DNA of 37,409 nt from an uncultured Clostridium sp. (GCA_947388675.1 CANDRW010000019.1:1-37409); one strand, 5' to 3'. Shown: positions 1 through 8,871, counted from the stretch's first letter. Numbers and translations are program-made. Notes: generated from the letters alone by a model not told the origin.

Positions 1-3000
1 TAGGCGCCATTTGCGGAATTAAGATAGTATAATCTTTCTTCATTTCTTTGGTAAAGATTTCTTTATGTTGTTCGTAATTTCCATCGCCTTGTTTCAATTC
101 TTGATTTAAAGCACGTTTTTTCATACTAGCAAGAAGGGAACGGATACGAATACGAACAGCTCCTAAGTTGTTAATCTCATCTATTTTGATTAAAGTGTAC
201 ATCTTACCAAAACTACTTAAAATTTCTTCTACTTGGTCAGTAGTAACAGCATCCACACCACAGCCAAAAGAATTTAGTTGCACTAATTCTAAATTAGGAT
301 ATTTTCCTACAAAGTCAGCTGCAGCATAAAGTCTTGCATGATATACCCATTGGTCTACTACACGAATAGGACGCTTTACTTGTGTTTGGTTAGAAATAGA
401 GTCTTCTGTTAACACGCAAAGTCCAAGGCTGGTAATCAAAGTATCAATACCATGATTTACTTCAGGGTCTGTATGGTAAGGACGACCAGCTAAGACAATA
501 CCCTTTGCGTCATTTTTTTCAATATAATCTAATACTTCTTGTCCTTTTTTATGGATATCTTCTTTAAAGTTTTGATATTCTGCTTCTGCTTTTTGAGCAG
601 CTGTTATCAATTCCTTTTTCGTAAAGTGATATTCTTCAAATTCTGGCAATTCCAAAATTGCTTCTGCTAAAGTCTTTGGTTCAAAAGGCAAGAATGGATT
701 TAAGAATTTAATATCTTTTTCCTTTAACTCTTCCACGTTATTTTTCAACACTTCTGAATAAGAAATAACGATAGGGCAATTGTAGTGATTATCTGCTTTT
801 TCATATTCTTTTCTAGAATATGGCATACAAGGATAAAAGATTGTTTTTACACCTTGTTTAATTAGTCCAATAATATGACCATGAGAAAGTTTAGCAGGGA
901 AGCAAACAGACTCAGATGGCATACTTTCCATACCTTTTTCATAAGTTTTACGATTACTCTTTTCTGATAAAACTACACGGAAGCCTAAGTTAGTTAAGAA
1001 GGTAAACCAGAAAGGATAATCTTCATACATATTTAAAACTCTAGGAATGCCAATGGTTCCACGAGGAGCATCTTTTTCCTCTAAAGGAGTATATCCAAAT
1101 AGCCTTTCATATTTATATTTCATAATATTTGGTAAGTCTTTGTGTTCTCCTACACCACCAGCACCTTTTTCACAACGGTTACCAGAAATATATTGAGAAC
1201 CATTATTAAATTTATTGATGGTAAGTAAACAATGATTTTCACAACCATTACAACGAACATGCGAAATATTAATTTCTAATTTATCTAGGCTTTCTAAATC
1301 AGCAATAGTAGATACATATTCCATATCTAAATTTGCCTCATATTGTTCTTTAGAAAGAAGTGCAACACCATAAGCACCCATTAAGCCAGCAATATCAGGT
1401 CTTACTACATTTCTTCCAACAATTAATTCAAAAGCACGAAGAACAGCGTCATTATAGAAAGTACCACCTTGTACAACAATATGGGCGCCTAAACTTTTAA
1501 CATCTCTTACTTTCATTACCTTTTGAATGGCATTTTTTATAACAGAGTAAGAAAGACCAGCTGAAATATCTCCAACACTATAACCTTCTTTTTGGGCTTG
1601 TTTTATTTTAGAGTTCATAAACACCGTACAACGGGAGCCTAAATCTACTGGTCTTCTAGCCTCTAAAGCAGAGTTAACAAATTCTTCAATAGATAAGTTT
1701 AAGCTTTTCGCAAAAGTTTCAATAAAAGAACCACAACCAGAAGAACAAGCCTCATTTAACATGATATTATCAATAGCACCTTTTTTCATGCGGATATATT
1801 TCATATCTTGACCACCAATGTCTACAATACTAGTAACATTTGGCATAAATTGTTTAGCAGCAGTATAGTGGGCAATAGTTTCAATTTCGTTCAAATCTAT
1901 ATTTAAAGCAGACTGAATTAATTTTTCGCCATAGCCAGTAACTCCGCTATAACGAATAACTGCTTTTTCAGGCTTTTCGGCATATAATTTTTTGAGCATA
2001 TTCATAACACTTTGTAAAGGATTTCCTTCATTACTGCCGTATAAAGAGTAAAGAAGTGTACCTTCACGATCAATTACGACTAACTTTGTGGTGGTAGAAC
2101 CTGCGTCAATTCCTACAAAACAATCACCTTCGTAAGATTTTAAATTACCTTTTTTAACTGTTTCTTTATCGTGTCTTTCTTTAAATTCTTGATATTCTGC
2201 ATCAATAGAAAATAAAGGGGATAAAGGATGTGAAGTATCATCATGAGATACTTTTAACACTTCTATTTTAGCCCTCAATTTTTCAACAGTAATGGGGTGA
2301 CTTGAATAAATAGAATCAAGTGCAGCTCCTTTAGCAACTAGCAAATGAGCTTCTTCTGGGATAATAATTTGCTCGTCTGTTAAATGCAAAGTTTCAATAA
2401 ATCGATTGCGAAGTTCGGATAAATAATTTAAAGGACCACCTAAAAAAGCAACATTACCACGAATAGGTCTTCCACAAGCTAAACCACTAATGGTTTGATT
2501 GACAACAGCTTGAAAAATAGAGGCAGCAATATCCTCTTTTGCAGCACCTTCATTTAAAAGAGGTTGTACATCTGTTTTTGCAAAAACGCCACAACGAGAG
2601 GCAATAGGGTAAAGCATTTTATGATTTTTGGCAAGTTCATTAAGACCAGTTGGGTCTGTATGTAATAAAGAAGCCATTTGGTCTATAAAAGCACCTGTAC
2701 CACCCGCACAAGTTCCATTCATACGTTGCTCAATAGATTTATCAAAGTAAATAATTTTGGCATCTTCTCCGCCAAGCTCAATTACAACATCTGTTTCAGG
2801 AATGTACTTTTCAACGCTACGTTTACAAGAAACTACTTCTTGGATAAAAGGCAAATCTAAAAACTTAGCAGCACTCATTGCACCAGAACCAGTCAAAGCA
2901 ATGCTAAATTCATATTCAGCATAATTATTGGCTAAATCTTCTAATACTTTGCATACTGTATTTTTCGTATCAGAAAAGTGTCTTTGATAGTCAGAATATA

Positions 3001-3082
3001 TTTCGTTTAGGTTTTCGTCCATAATAACGATTTTTACAGTGGTAGACCCTACGTCCAAACCTACATGTAATAATTTGCTCAT
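1..3082 (-). CDS. 2-hydroxyacyl-CoA dehydratase activase, BadF/BadG/BcrA/BcrD ATPase family with DUF2229-type C-terminal region (3' end beyond left edge)
   Basis: Open minus-strand frame from ATG at 3082 (MSKLLHVGLDVGSTTVKIVIMDEN...) to the window edge. Absent from the ORF track because its stop is outside the window. ASKHA-type G-D-V-G-S-T motif and a second ATPase-like copy are visible. Confidence 0.85.
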   Translation of the reverse strand, partial: MSKLLHVGLDVGSTTVKIVIMDENLNEIYSDYQRHFSDTKNTVCKVLEDLANNYAEYEFSIALTGSGAMSAAKFLDLPFIQEVVSCKRSVEKYIPETDVVIELGGEDAKIIYFDKSIEQRMNGTCAGGTGAFIDQMASLLHTDPTGLNELAKNHKMLYPIASRCGVFAKTDVQPLLNEGAAKEDIAASIFQAVVNQTISGLACGRPIRGNVAFLGGPLNYLSELRNRFIETLHLTDEQIIIPEEAHLLVAKGAALDSIYSSHPITVEKLRAKIEVLKVSHDDTSHPLSPLFSIDAEYQEFKERHDKETVKKGNLKSYEGDCFVGIDAGSTTTKLVVIDREGTLLYSLYGSNEGNPLQSVMNMLKKLYAEKPEKAVIRYSGVTGYGEKLIQSALNIDLNEIETIAHYTAAKQFMPNVTSIVDIGGQDMKYIRMKKGAIDNIMLNEACSSGCGSFIETFAKSLNLSIEEFVNSALEARRPVDLGSRCTVFMNSKIKQAQKEGYSVGDISAGLSYSVIKNAIQKVMKVRDVKSLGAHIVVQGGTFYNDAVLRAFELIVGRNVVRPDIAGLMGAYGVALLSKEQYEANLDMEYVSTIADLESLDKLEINISHVRCNGCENHCLLTINKFNNGSQYISGNRCEKGAGGVGEHKDLPNIMKYKYERLFGYTPLEEKDAPRGTIGIPRVLNMYEDYPFWFTFLTNLGFRVVLSEKSNRKTYEKGMESMPSESVCFPAKLSHGHIIGLIKQGVKTIFYPCMPYSRKEYEKADNHYNCPIVISYSEVLKNNVEELKEKDIKFLNPFLPFEPKTLAEAILELPEFEEYHFTKKELITAAQKAEAEYQNFKEDIHKKGQEVLDYIEKNDAKGIVLAGRPYHTDPEVNHGIDTLITSLGLCVLTEDSISNQTQVKRPIRVVDQWVYHARLYAAADFVGKYPNLELVQLNSFGCGVDAVTTDQVEEILSSFGKMYTLIKIDEINNLGAVRIRIRSLLASMKKRALNQELKQGDGNYEQHKEIFTKEMKKDYTILIPQMAP

Positions 3083-3380
3083 AAAAAACTTCGCGCTCCT
3101 TTTTATGTACCATTTATATGATAAATTTTATTAAGTATTCATCTTAAATTGATACCCTTTATTGTATACTCAAATAGGCTATTTGTCAATGTAAAATAGT
3201 GGGAGAATGGCTTGAAAATGGTGAAATTAAGAAAGTTTTAAAAATTTTGAAAAATAAAAAGAGAAATTATAAATTAAAGTTCTAAAAAATAAAAACAAGA
3301 ATAGAGATAGAATGAATAGTACAAGTTCAAGGTTATCCTAAGCAGAGATAATCAATAAAAGGAAAAGGAGAGAAAAACAG

Positions 3381-4064
3381 ATGAATAGAAAAGTGTTTTT
3401 AACAGTAATTGCTATTTTAATCATTGGGATTGTAGGTGTAACAATCTATTTGCTTACCAACAAAGATAATGTAGTAAGCCAAAATGAAATTCAACCACAA
3501 GAAGAAGTAGGAGACGATACAATGAGGCAGACAATTGCTACTTTATATTATCAAAACAAAGAGACGAAAGAATTGATGCCAGAGGGAAGAATGATAGATA
3601 GTAAGGAGCTATTAACAGACCCATATGCTACATTAATAGGCTTATTACTAGAAGGACCAAAAAATGAAAAGCTACAAACTGTTATTCCAGAAGGAACAAG
3701 AGTAGTAAAAGCTGAATTAAAAGGAGATACAGTATATTTAGATTTGTCCAAAGAGTTTATAGATAACCATAAAGGTGGGCAAGAAGCGGAAAATATGACA
3801 ATATATGCCATTGTAAATACTTTGACACAATTAAATGAAGTAAACAGTGTAAAAATTCTAATAAATGGAAGAGAAGACCAAGCGTTTAAAGATAATAAGA
3901 TAAACTTTAAAAATGCTTTTGTTAGAATTGAAAAAGGCAATAATACTACAAAGCAAACCAATACAAATAATACCAATAATACAACAAATAGTACGCAAAC
4001 TAATGCAACCACAAATACAACAAGTAATACACAGGCGAATAAAACAGTAAACTCTGCGACTTAA
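3381..4064 (+). CDS. GerMN-domain lipoprotein/membrane-anchored sporulation/germination protein
   Basis: N-terminal TM anchor, then a GerMN-like core (TLYYQNKETKELMPEGR...LIGLLLEGPKNEKLQTVIPEGTRV...VYLDLSKEF...VNTLTQLNEVNSVKILING), then an Asn/Thr-rich tail. Confidence 0.85.
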   Translation: MNRKVFLTVIAILIIGIVGVTIYLLTNKDNVVSQNEIQPQEEVGDDTMRQTIATLYYQNKETKELMPEGRMIDSKELLTDPYATLIGLLLEGPKNEKLQTVIPEGTRVVKAELKGDTVYLDLSKEFIDNHKGGQEAENMTIYAIVNTLTQLNEVNSVKILINGREDQAFKDNKINFKNAFVRIEKGNNTTKQTNTNNTNNTTNSTQTNATTNTTSNTQANKTVNSAT

Positions 4065-4226
4065 TTATTTACGTAAAATTTGATAAAGTTTTAGTCCTTT
4101 ACAAATATTTCCAAAGTTATGTAAAAAATGTTCTACCTCAAAAAGAGAATGCACTGTATTCTCTTTTTTTTCTTTAAAATTAAACTTTTCTTTTTTAGGA
4201 GACCCATCTCGATTAAGCTGTTCCAT
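4065..4226 (-). CDS. Small hypothetical protein (53 aa), MEQLNRDGSPKKEKFNFKEKKENTVHSLFEVEHFLHNFGNICKGLKLYQILRK
   Basis: ATG at 4226 preceded by GAGGTGG; stop ends at 4065, directly abutting the gerM stop on the opposite strand. Below the ORF-track length cutoff. Confidence 0.45.
   Translation of the reverse strand: MEQLNRDGSPKKEKFNFKEKKENTVHSLFEVEHFLHNFGNICKGLKLYQILRK
4139..4172 (+). terminator. Probable intrinsic terminator downstream of gerM
   Basis: AAAAAGAGAAT-gcactgt-ATTCTCTTTTTTT hairpin with U tract. Confidence 0.6.
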
Positions 4227-4321
4227 ATAACCACCTCAACATTAGTATAGTTTATGTTACAAAAGATGCTTTTGACAGCGAATACATAAAAAAGTTTTTT
4301 TATGAATATTTTATGAAACTC

Positions 4322-4350
4322 TTGCATAAAATATAAGCATATGCTATAAT
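4322..4350 (+). promoter_or_regulatory. sigmaA-like promoter for putative antisense RNA of TA-like locus 1
   Basis: TTGCAT-N17-TATAAT (4322-4327, 4345-4350); no ORF follows. Confidence 0.65.
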
Positions 4351-4356
4351 TTATTA

Positions 4357-4437
4357 TAGCTATAGCAAATCTTTAGTATTAAGCCAAAGATAGAATAAAA
4401 AACCCTCGTAGTTCGTTCCTACGAGGGGCTTTGCTAT
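4357..4437 (+). ncRNA. Putative antisense/antitoxin sRNA, locus 1
   Basis: Downstream of TTGCAT-N17-TATAAT. Folds as ATAGCAAA/TTTGCTAT outer stem, ATCTTT-AGTATTAAGCC-AAAGAT hairpin and CCCTCGTAG-ttcgttc-CTACGAGGG hairpin. Contains AGTATTA and GCCAAAGA, repeated at the start of the convergent ORF. 3' end uncertain. Confidence 0.5.
4397..4427 (-). terminator. Terminator of the 30-aa hydrophobic peptide mRNA
   Basis: 9-bp stem CCCTCGTAG/CTACGAGGG followed on the minus strand by TTTTTT. Confidence 0.75.
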
Positions 4438-4526
4438 TTATGCAAGTTTTCAATGATTTCTATTACTAGAATAATCATATCAACTACAATAGCAATTATC
4501 TTAAGTATTACTTTTGCCAAAGACAT
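4434..4526 (-). CDS. Putative type I toxin-like hydrophobic peptide, 30 aa: MSLAKVILKIIAIVVDMIILVIEIIENLHK
   Basis: SD AAAGGAGG with 9-nt spacer; minus-strand promoter TAGACA-N17-TATAAT (4575-4603); terminator just downstream; single predicted TM segment by inspection. Confidence 0.65.
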   Translation of the reverse strand: MSLAKVILKIIAIVVDMIILVIEIIENLHK

Positions 4527-4574
4527 TATGCTTTACCTCCTTTCTTCAAGTATACCTTGCGAAAGGTTGTTCTT

Positions 4575-4603
4575 ATTATAATCTATATATTACACTTTGT
4601 CTA
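4575..4603 (-). promoter_or_regulatory. sigmaA-like promoter of the 30-aa peptide gene
   Basis: Minus strand TAGACA-N17-TATAAT. Confidence 0.65.
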
Positions 4604-4670
4604 CATATTTAAAAAATAAATTGAAGAAATTGTAGAAATATAGTATAATCATATCAAAAAAGAGGAAACC

Positions 4671-5408
4671 ATGGAATTAAAAGAAAATGAGAGAATAGAT
4701 GATTTAGAATTAAATGACTTAAAGATTATCCAAAACAAAAATGGATTTTGTTTTGGAATGGACAGTGTACTTTTATCAGACTTTGCCAAGGAAATTAAGA
4801 AAAATAGTAGCATACTAGATATGGGAACAGGCACTGGAATTTTAAGCATTTTATTATCCGCTAAAACACAAGAAACTAAAATTACAGGAGTAGAAATACA
4901 GCCAGAAGTAGCAAAGATGGCACAAAGGAGTGTACAGTTAAACCATTTAGAAGAAAGAATTCATATTATTTGTAAAGATATCAAAGAATTAAAGGAAATA
5001 TATAAAGTGGGAAGTTTTGAAGCAATAGTCACAAACCCACCATATAAAAAGAAGGGAACTGGTGGAATTAATGAAAATGAAGCCAAATTAATTTCACGCC
5101 ATGAAATCACTGCCGATTTAGAAGATTTTATTAGAATAGCTAGCTATTTATTAAAAGACCAAGGAAGTATTTACATGGTACATAGACCTGAAAGATTAGC
5201 GGATATTATGATAAATTTAAAGAAATATAAACTAGAACCTAAAATCATAAAATTTGTTCATCCAAATCAAGAAAAAGAGCCTAATTTAATTTTAGTAAAA
5301 GCAACAAAAAATGCAAGACCATTTTTGAAGGTAGAAAAACCAATATATATTTATGATTTACAAGGTAATTATACAGAAGAGGTTTTAAAGATTTACTGTA
5401 AAAAATAA
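4671..5408 (+). CDS. trmN6: tRNA1(Val) (adenine(37)-N6)-methyltransferase-like (TrmN6/YabB)
   Basis: SAM-binding [15 protein letters not shown] and N6-methyltransferase motif [10 protein letters not shown]; located immediately upstream of rsmI. Confidence 0.85.
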   Translation: MELKENERIDDLELNDLKIIQNKNGFCFGMDSVLLSDFAKEIKKNSSILDMGTGTGILSILLSAKTQETKITGVEIQPEVAKMAQRSVQLNHLEERIHIICKDIKELKEIYKVGSFEAIVTNPPYKKKGTGGINENEAKLISRHEITADLEDFIRIASYLLKDQGSIYMVHRPERLADIMINLKKYKLEPKIIKFVHPNQEKEPNLILVKATKNARPFLKVEKPIYIYDLQGNYTEEVLKIYCKK

Positions 5409-5433
5409 TGAGATAATAGAAAAAGGAGCAAAA

Positions 5434-6261
5434 ATGAACGGGAAAATTTACTTAGTAGCAACACCAATTGGAAACTTACAAGATATGACCTTTAGAGCAA
5501 TTCAAACTTTGAAAGAAGTAGATTAAATTGCTGCCGAAGATACCAGACATACAGTTCAATTATTAAACTATTTTGAAATTAGTAAGCCAATGATAAGTTA
5601 TCATAGGCATAATGAAGAAATAAAGACAGAAGAGTTAATTCATGAAGTAATAGCTGGAAAGAACATTGCAATTGTCACAGATGCAGGAACTCCAGGAATA
5701 TCAGATCCAGGAGAGGAAATTGTAAAAGCTGCAATCAAAGAAGGTATTGAAATAATTCCTATTCCAGGGGCCTGTGCATTAATCAACAGTCTTATCGTTT
5801 CAGGAATTCCTACAAAAGAATTTAGTTTTTATGGCTTTTTACCCTTAAACAAAAAGAATAGGAAAGAGGCTTTTTGCAAAATAGCGAAAGAAACCAAAAC
5901 TGTTATTTTATATGAGGCACCACATAAATTACAGAAAACATTAGAAGATATATTAGAGATAATAGGGGATATACCTATTTGTACAGTTAGAGAATTAACT
6001 AAAATTCATGAAGAGAAAATATATGGAAAAGTATCCGAAGTAATAGAAAAGTGTAAAGAACCTAAAGGTGAATTTGTTATCATTTTAGATTTGAATGCAA
6101 ACAAAGATAAAGAAGAATTAGATTTTGAACAAATGACATTACAAGAGCATTACGCTTTTTATGAAAAATTAGGCTTAGAAAAGAAAGAGATTATCAAGCA
6201 AATAGCAAAAGATAGGAACGTACCTAAAAATGAAATTTATCAACAATTTTTAAATAGTTAG
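5434..6261 (+). pseudogene. rsmI: 16S rRNA (cytidine(1402)-2'-O)-methyltransferase RsmI, interrupted by in-frame TAA
   Basis: Reading frame from ATG 5434 ([60 protein letters not shown]...), stop codon TAA at 5524-5526 in the conserved LKEVDLIAAEDTRHT segment. Confidence 0.85.
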
Positions 6262-6266
6262 AATAT

Positions 6267-6302
6267 AAAAAATCACTAGTTTTTGGGCTAGTGGTTTTTC
6301 TA
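6267..6302. terminator. Bidirectional terminator between rsmI and abrB-like gene
   Basis: AAAAATCACTAG-tttttggg-CTAGTGGTTTTT. Confidence 0.7.
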
Positions 6303-6313
6303 TTTTATTATAT

Positions 6314-6568
6314 TTATTCTTCTGTTTTCATTCCAGATAATTTTTCTAAGCATTTGTCACAAACTAATTTATCTTTATATTCAGACAACTTCTTAGAACT
6401 TCCACAAAAGATACAATTAGGTTCAAATTTCTTTAGTACAATGTTAGAACCATCTACAAATATTTCAATAGGGTCCTTTTCAGCAATACCAAATTTGTTT
6501 CTTAATTCGATTGGAATTACTACTCTTCCTAATTCATCTACTCGTCTTATAATTCCTGTAGATTTCAT
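6314..6568 (-). CDS. AbrB/SpoVT family transcriptional regulator
   Basis: MKSTGIIRRVDELGRVVIPIELRNKFGIAEKDPIEIFVDG, typical AbrB N-terminal swapped-hairpin domain; C-terminal CxxC...CxxC. Confidence 0.95.
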   Translation of the reverse strand: MKSTGIIRRVDELGRVVIPIELRNKFGIAEKDPIEIFVDGSNIVLKKFEPNCIFCGSSKKLSEYKDKLVCDKCLEKLSGMKTEE

Positions 6569-6780
6569 ACCATTTCCTCCTTAAAACAACAAAATTCGAC
6601 AAACGCGATATGAATTATAATACCACAGAAATAGCTAAAAAGCAATAAAAAATGTAAAAATTTAACAAAAATGGAAAAATCTGATATGAAAATGTAAATA
6701 TTTTGTCGAAACTTCATAAAAATAAATAGTCATAAAAGAAAGAAACAAGAATAACATAAAAGGACAGGAGAAGTGAGAAG

Positions 6781-7356
6781 ATGTTGAATATTATTTGGCC
6801 AATTTTTATAGGAATTTCCTTTATTTATGCTTTAGTAACAGGGAATGTAGAAAAAGTCAGTAATGGGATTTTTGATTCTGCTTCATCAGCAGTTGAACTA
6901 ACATTAACTTTCTTTGGTACGATTTGTGTATGGAACGGAATTATGAACATAGCCAAAAAAACGACACTGATGTCGAAACTTACTAAAATGCTACAGCCAG
7001 CTATAAAATTCCTATTCCCAGAGCTAAGACACAATGAACAAGTAAAAGAAGAAATTTCTATGAATGTAGTAGCAAATTTATTAGGACTTGGGAATGCAGC
7101 CACACCATTAGGACTAAAAGCAATGGAAACTATGCAGAAAGAAAATCCTAAAAAAGACACACTAACTAACTCTATGGCAATGTTTATAGTACTAAATACA
7201 GCTTCACTACAACTTATTCCAACAAATGTAATTGCCATTCGTAGTTCGCTAGGGTCAAATGCACCAAGTGGCGTTATTTTGCAAGTTTGGATAGCTACTA
7301 TTATAGCGGCAGCAGTAGGAATTACAGCAACAAAGATACTCATGAAAAGGTTTTAA
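6781..7356 (+). CDS. spmA: Spore maturation protein A
   Basis: Nucleoside-recognition (Gate) membrane protein; NLLGLGNAATPLGLKAM motif; followed by spmB. Confidence 0.9.
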   Translation: MLNIIWPIFIGISFIYALVTGNVEKVSNGIFDSASSAVELTLTFFGTICVWNGIMNIAKKTTLMSKLTKMLQPAIKFLFPELRHNEQVKEEISMNVVANLLGLGNAATPLGLKAMETMQKENPKKDTLTNSMAMFIVLNTASLQLIPTNVIAIRSSLGSNAPSGVILQVWIATIIAAAVGITATKILMKRF

Positions 7357-7437
7357 GAGAGCTTAATGAAAAGGTATGTATATAAGAGATTTACAGTATT
7401 TATATGAAAGAAGCATATGCTATAAGGAGAGAAAAAA

Positions 7438-7965
7438 ATGCAAATTGTAAATTATTTATCAGCATCGGCTATACCTATTATTATTTTAATTATTTTATAT
7501 TATGGAATAAAAGAAAAACAAAAAGTATTTGATTGCTTTTTAGAAGGAGCAACAGAAGGTGTAAAAATTGTAGTAGGCTTATTTCCAACTCTAATTGGCA
7601 TATTTTTAGCAGTAGGAGCACTTAGAACCTCAGGAATTTTGGACTTTATTATTAGCATGATTTCACCAGTAACAGACTTATTAAAAATACCAAGCCAAAT
7701 ACTTCCTTTAGCAATGCTAAGACCAATATCAGGAAGTGCCTCAATGGGGGTAGCAGTAGATATTATGAAGCAGCATGGAGTGGATACAACACTAGGAATG
7801 ATAACTTCAGTCATTATGGGGTCAACAGAAACAACTTTTTATACTATTGCCATTTATACAGCTTGCGTCAAAGTAAAGAAAATTCGCTTTGTATTAGCAG
7901 CAGCACTACTTGCGGATTTAGCAGGAATGATAAGTTCTGTCATAATTTGTCAGATTATGTCGTGA
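7438..7965 (+). CDS. spmB: Spore maturation protein B
   Basis: MLRPISGSASMGVAVDIM..GSTETTFYTIAIYTACV, typical SpmB; follows spmA. Confidence 0.9.
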   Translation: MQIVNYLSASAIPIIILIILYYGIKEKQKVFDCFLEGATEGVKIVVGLFPTLIGIFLAVGALRTSGILDFIISMISPVTDLLKIPSQILPLAMLRPISGSASMGVAVDIMKQHGVDTTLGMITSVIMGSTETTFYTIAIYTACVKVKKIRFVLAAALLADLAGMISSVIICQIMS

Positions 7966-7973
7966 AGTTTTTA

Positions 7974-8002
7974 TTGACAAATGAAAAAAATGGTAGTAAG
8001 AT
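7974..8002 (+). promoter_or_regulatory. sigmaA-like promoter upstream of a 42-aa ORF
   Basis: TTGACA-N17-TAAGAT. Confidence 0.5.
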
Positions 8003-8062
8003 AAAAAACATAACAAGTTCAGAGTAAAATTTGCAAAAGGTAAAGAGCAGAAAGGACAAGTT

Positions 8063-8191
8063 ATGAAATTAATTCAATTTATTAAATTATTTATGATATT
8101 AAATATATCGTTTATTTCAATCTATTTTATTCTTAGAAATTTCATTTCTCATATGTGTGCAAAACATATCTTGAAAAAAATTTCCGAATAA
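8063..8191 (+). CDS. Small hydrophobic peptide, 42 aa: MKLIQFIKLFMILNISFISIYFILRNFISHMCAKHILKKISE
   Basis: ATG with upstream GAAAGGA; own promoter-like sequence; one predicted TM helix. Too short for the ORF track. Confidence 0.45.
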   Translation: MKLIQFIKLFMILNISFISIYFILRNFISHMCAKHILKKISE

Positions 8192-8209
8192 TAATTTATG
8201 TTTTTATTT

Positions 8210-8368
8210 TTGTAGAGAAGAAGGGTTTTTGCTTTATATGTGATTCCCTTTTAATATGTCACCCCTGATATGTTCAAAAAAATATCTTTTGTCTTTTTAG
8301 GTAAAAATTCGTGCCCCCGATTTTATTCAAAAGAGATTATTGTTTTCTTTTTCCCTTCTCCTCTACAA
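8210..8368. repeat. Long-range inverted repeat / candidate structured RNA
   Basis: TTGTAGAGAAGAAGGG (8210-8225) pairs with CCCTTCTCCTCTACAA (8353-8368), one G-U position, enclosing about 127 nt between convergent genes. Confidence 0.55.
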
Positions 8369-8385
8369 TTCAATTATATATTAAT

Positions 8386-8868
8386 TTACCTATGATAAGT
8401 TTCGTTATTTTGAATTTTAAAACTACGAAATAATTGCTCTAATAAAAAAACACGAATTAATTGGTGTGGAAATGTCATTTTAGAAAAACAAATTAATTCA
8501 TTAGCATGTTTTAATAATTCTTGTGACATACCTAAAGTACCGCCAATTAAAAAAGTAATAGTAGAATTTTCGCGAAGAGCAATATCAGAAATCCTGTTAG
8601 AAAATTCTTTAGAAGAATACTCTTTACCCTTTAGGTCTAAAGCGATTACATAGCTATTTTCTTTAATATGACTTAAAATAGCATTACTTTCTTTTTCAAT
8701 TACTTTTCTTTTATCAGCTTCAGAAAGAGGAGTGGGTAACTTCTCGTCAGGTAACTCAATGATTTGACAAGAACAATATTTAGATAATCTTTTAGTATAT
8801 TCTCCAATAGCAGATTTTAAATAATCTTCTTTCAATTTTCCAACACAAATAATTTCAATATGTAACAT
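8386..8868 (-). CDS. rlmH: 23S rRNA (pseudouridine(1915)-N3)-methyltransferase RlmH
   Basis: MLHIEIICVGKLKEDYL...FLIGGTLGMSQELL...MTFPHQLIRVFLLEQLFRSFKIQNNETYHR, canonical SPOUT RlmH. Confidence 0.97.
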   Translation of the reverse strand: MLHIEIICVGKLKEDYLKSAIGEYTKRLSKYCSCQIIELPDEKLPTPLSEADKRKVIEKESNAILSHIKENSYVIALDLKGKEYSSKEFSNRISDIALRENSTITFLIGGTLGMSQELLKHANELICFSKMTFPHQLIRVFLLEQLFRSFKIQNNETYHR

Positions 8869-8871
8869 ATA

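Noticed and set aside
2678-2860. 60-aa plus ORF inside the activase gene
   Set aside because: Antisense to a well-supported long coding frame; no SD.
3551-4012. 153-aa minus-strand ORF antisense to gerM
   Set aside because: Low-complexity shadow of the Asn/Thr-rich gerM tail; no SD or recognisable domain; gerM frame is clearly coding.
6825-7343. 172-aa minus ORF opposite spmA, and similar shadows (7500-7814, 12276-12527, 13567-13812, 18270-18506, 18973-19200, 19495-19791, 29106-29489, 30381-30623)
   Set aside because: All antisense to recognised genes and without independent support.
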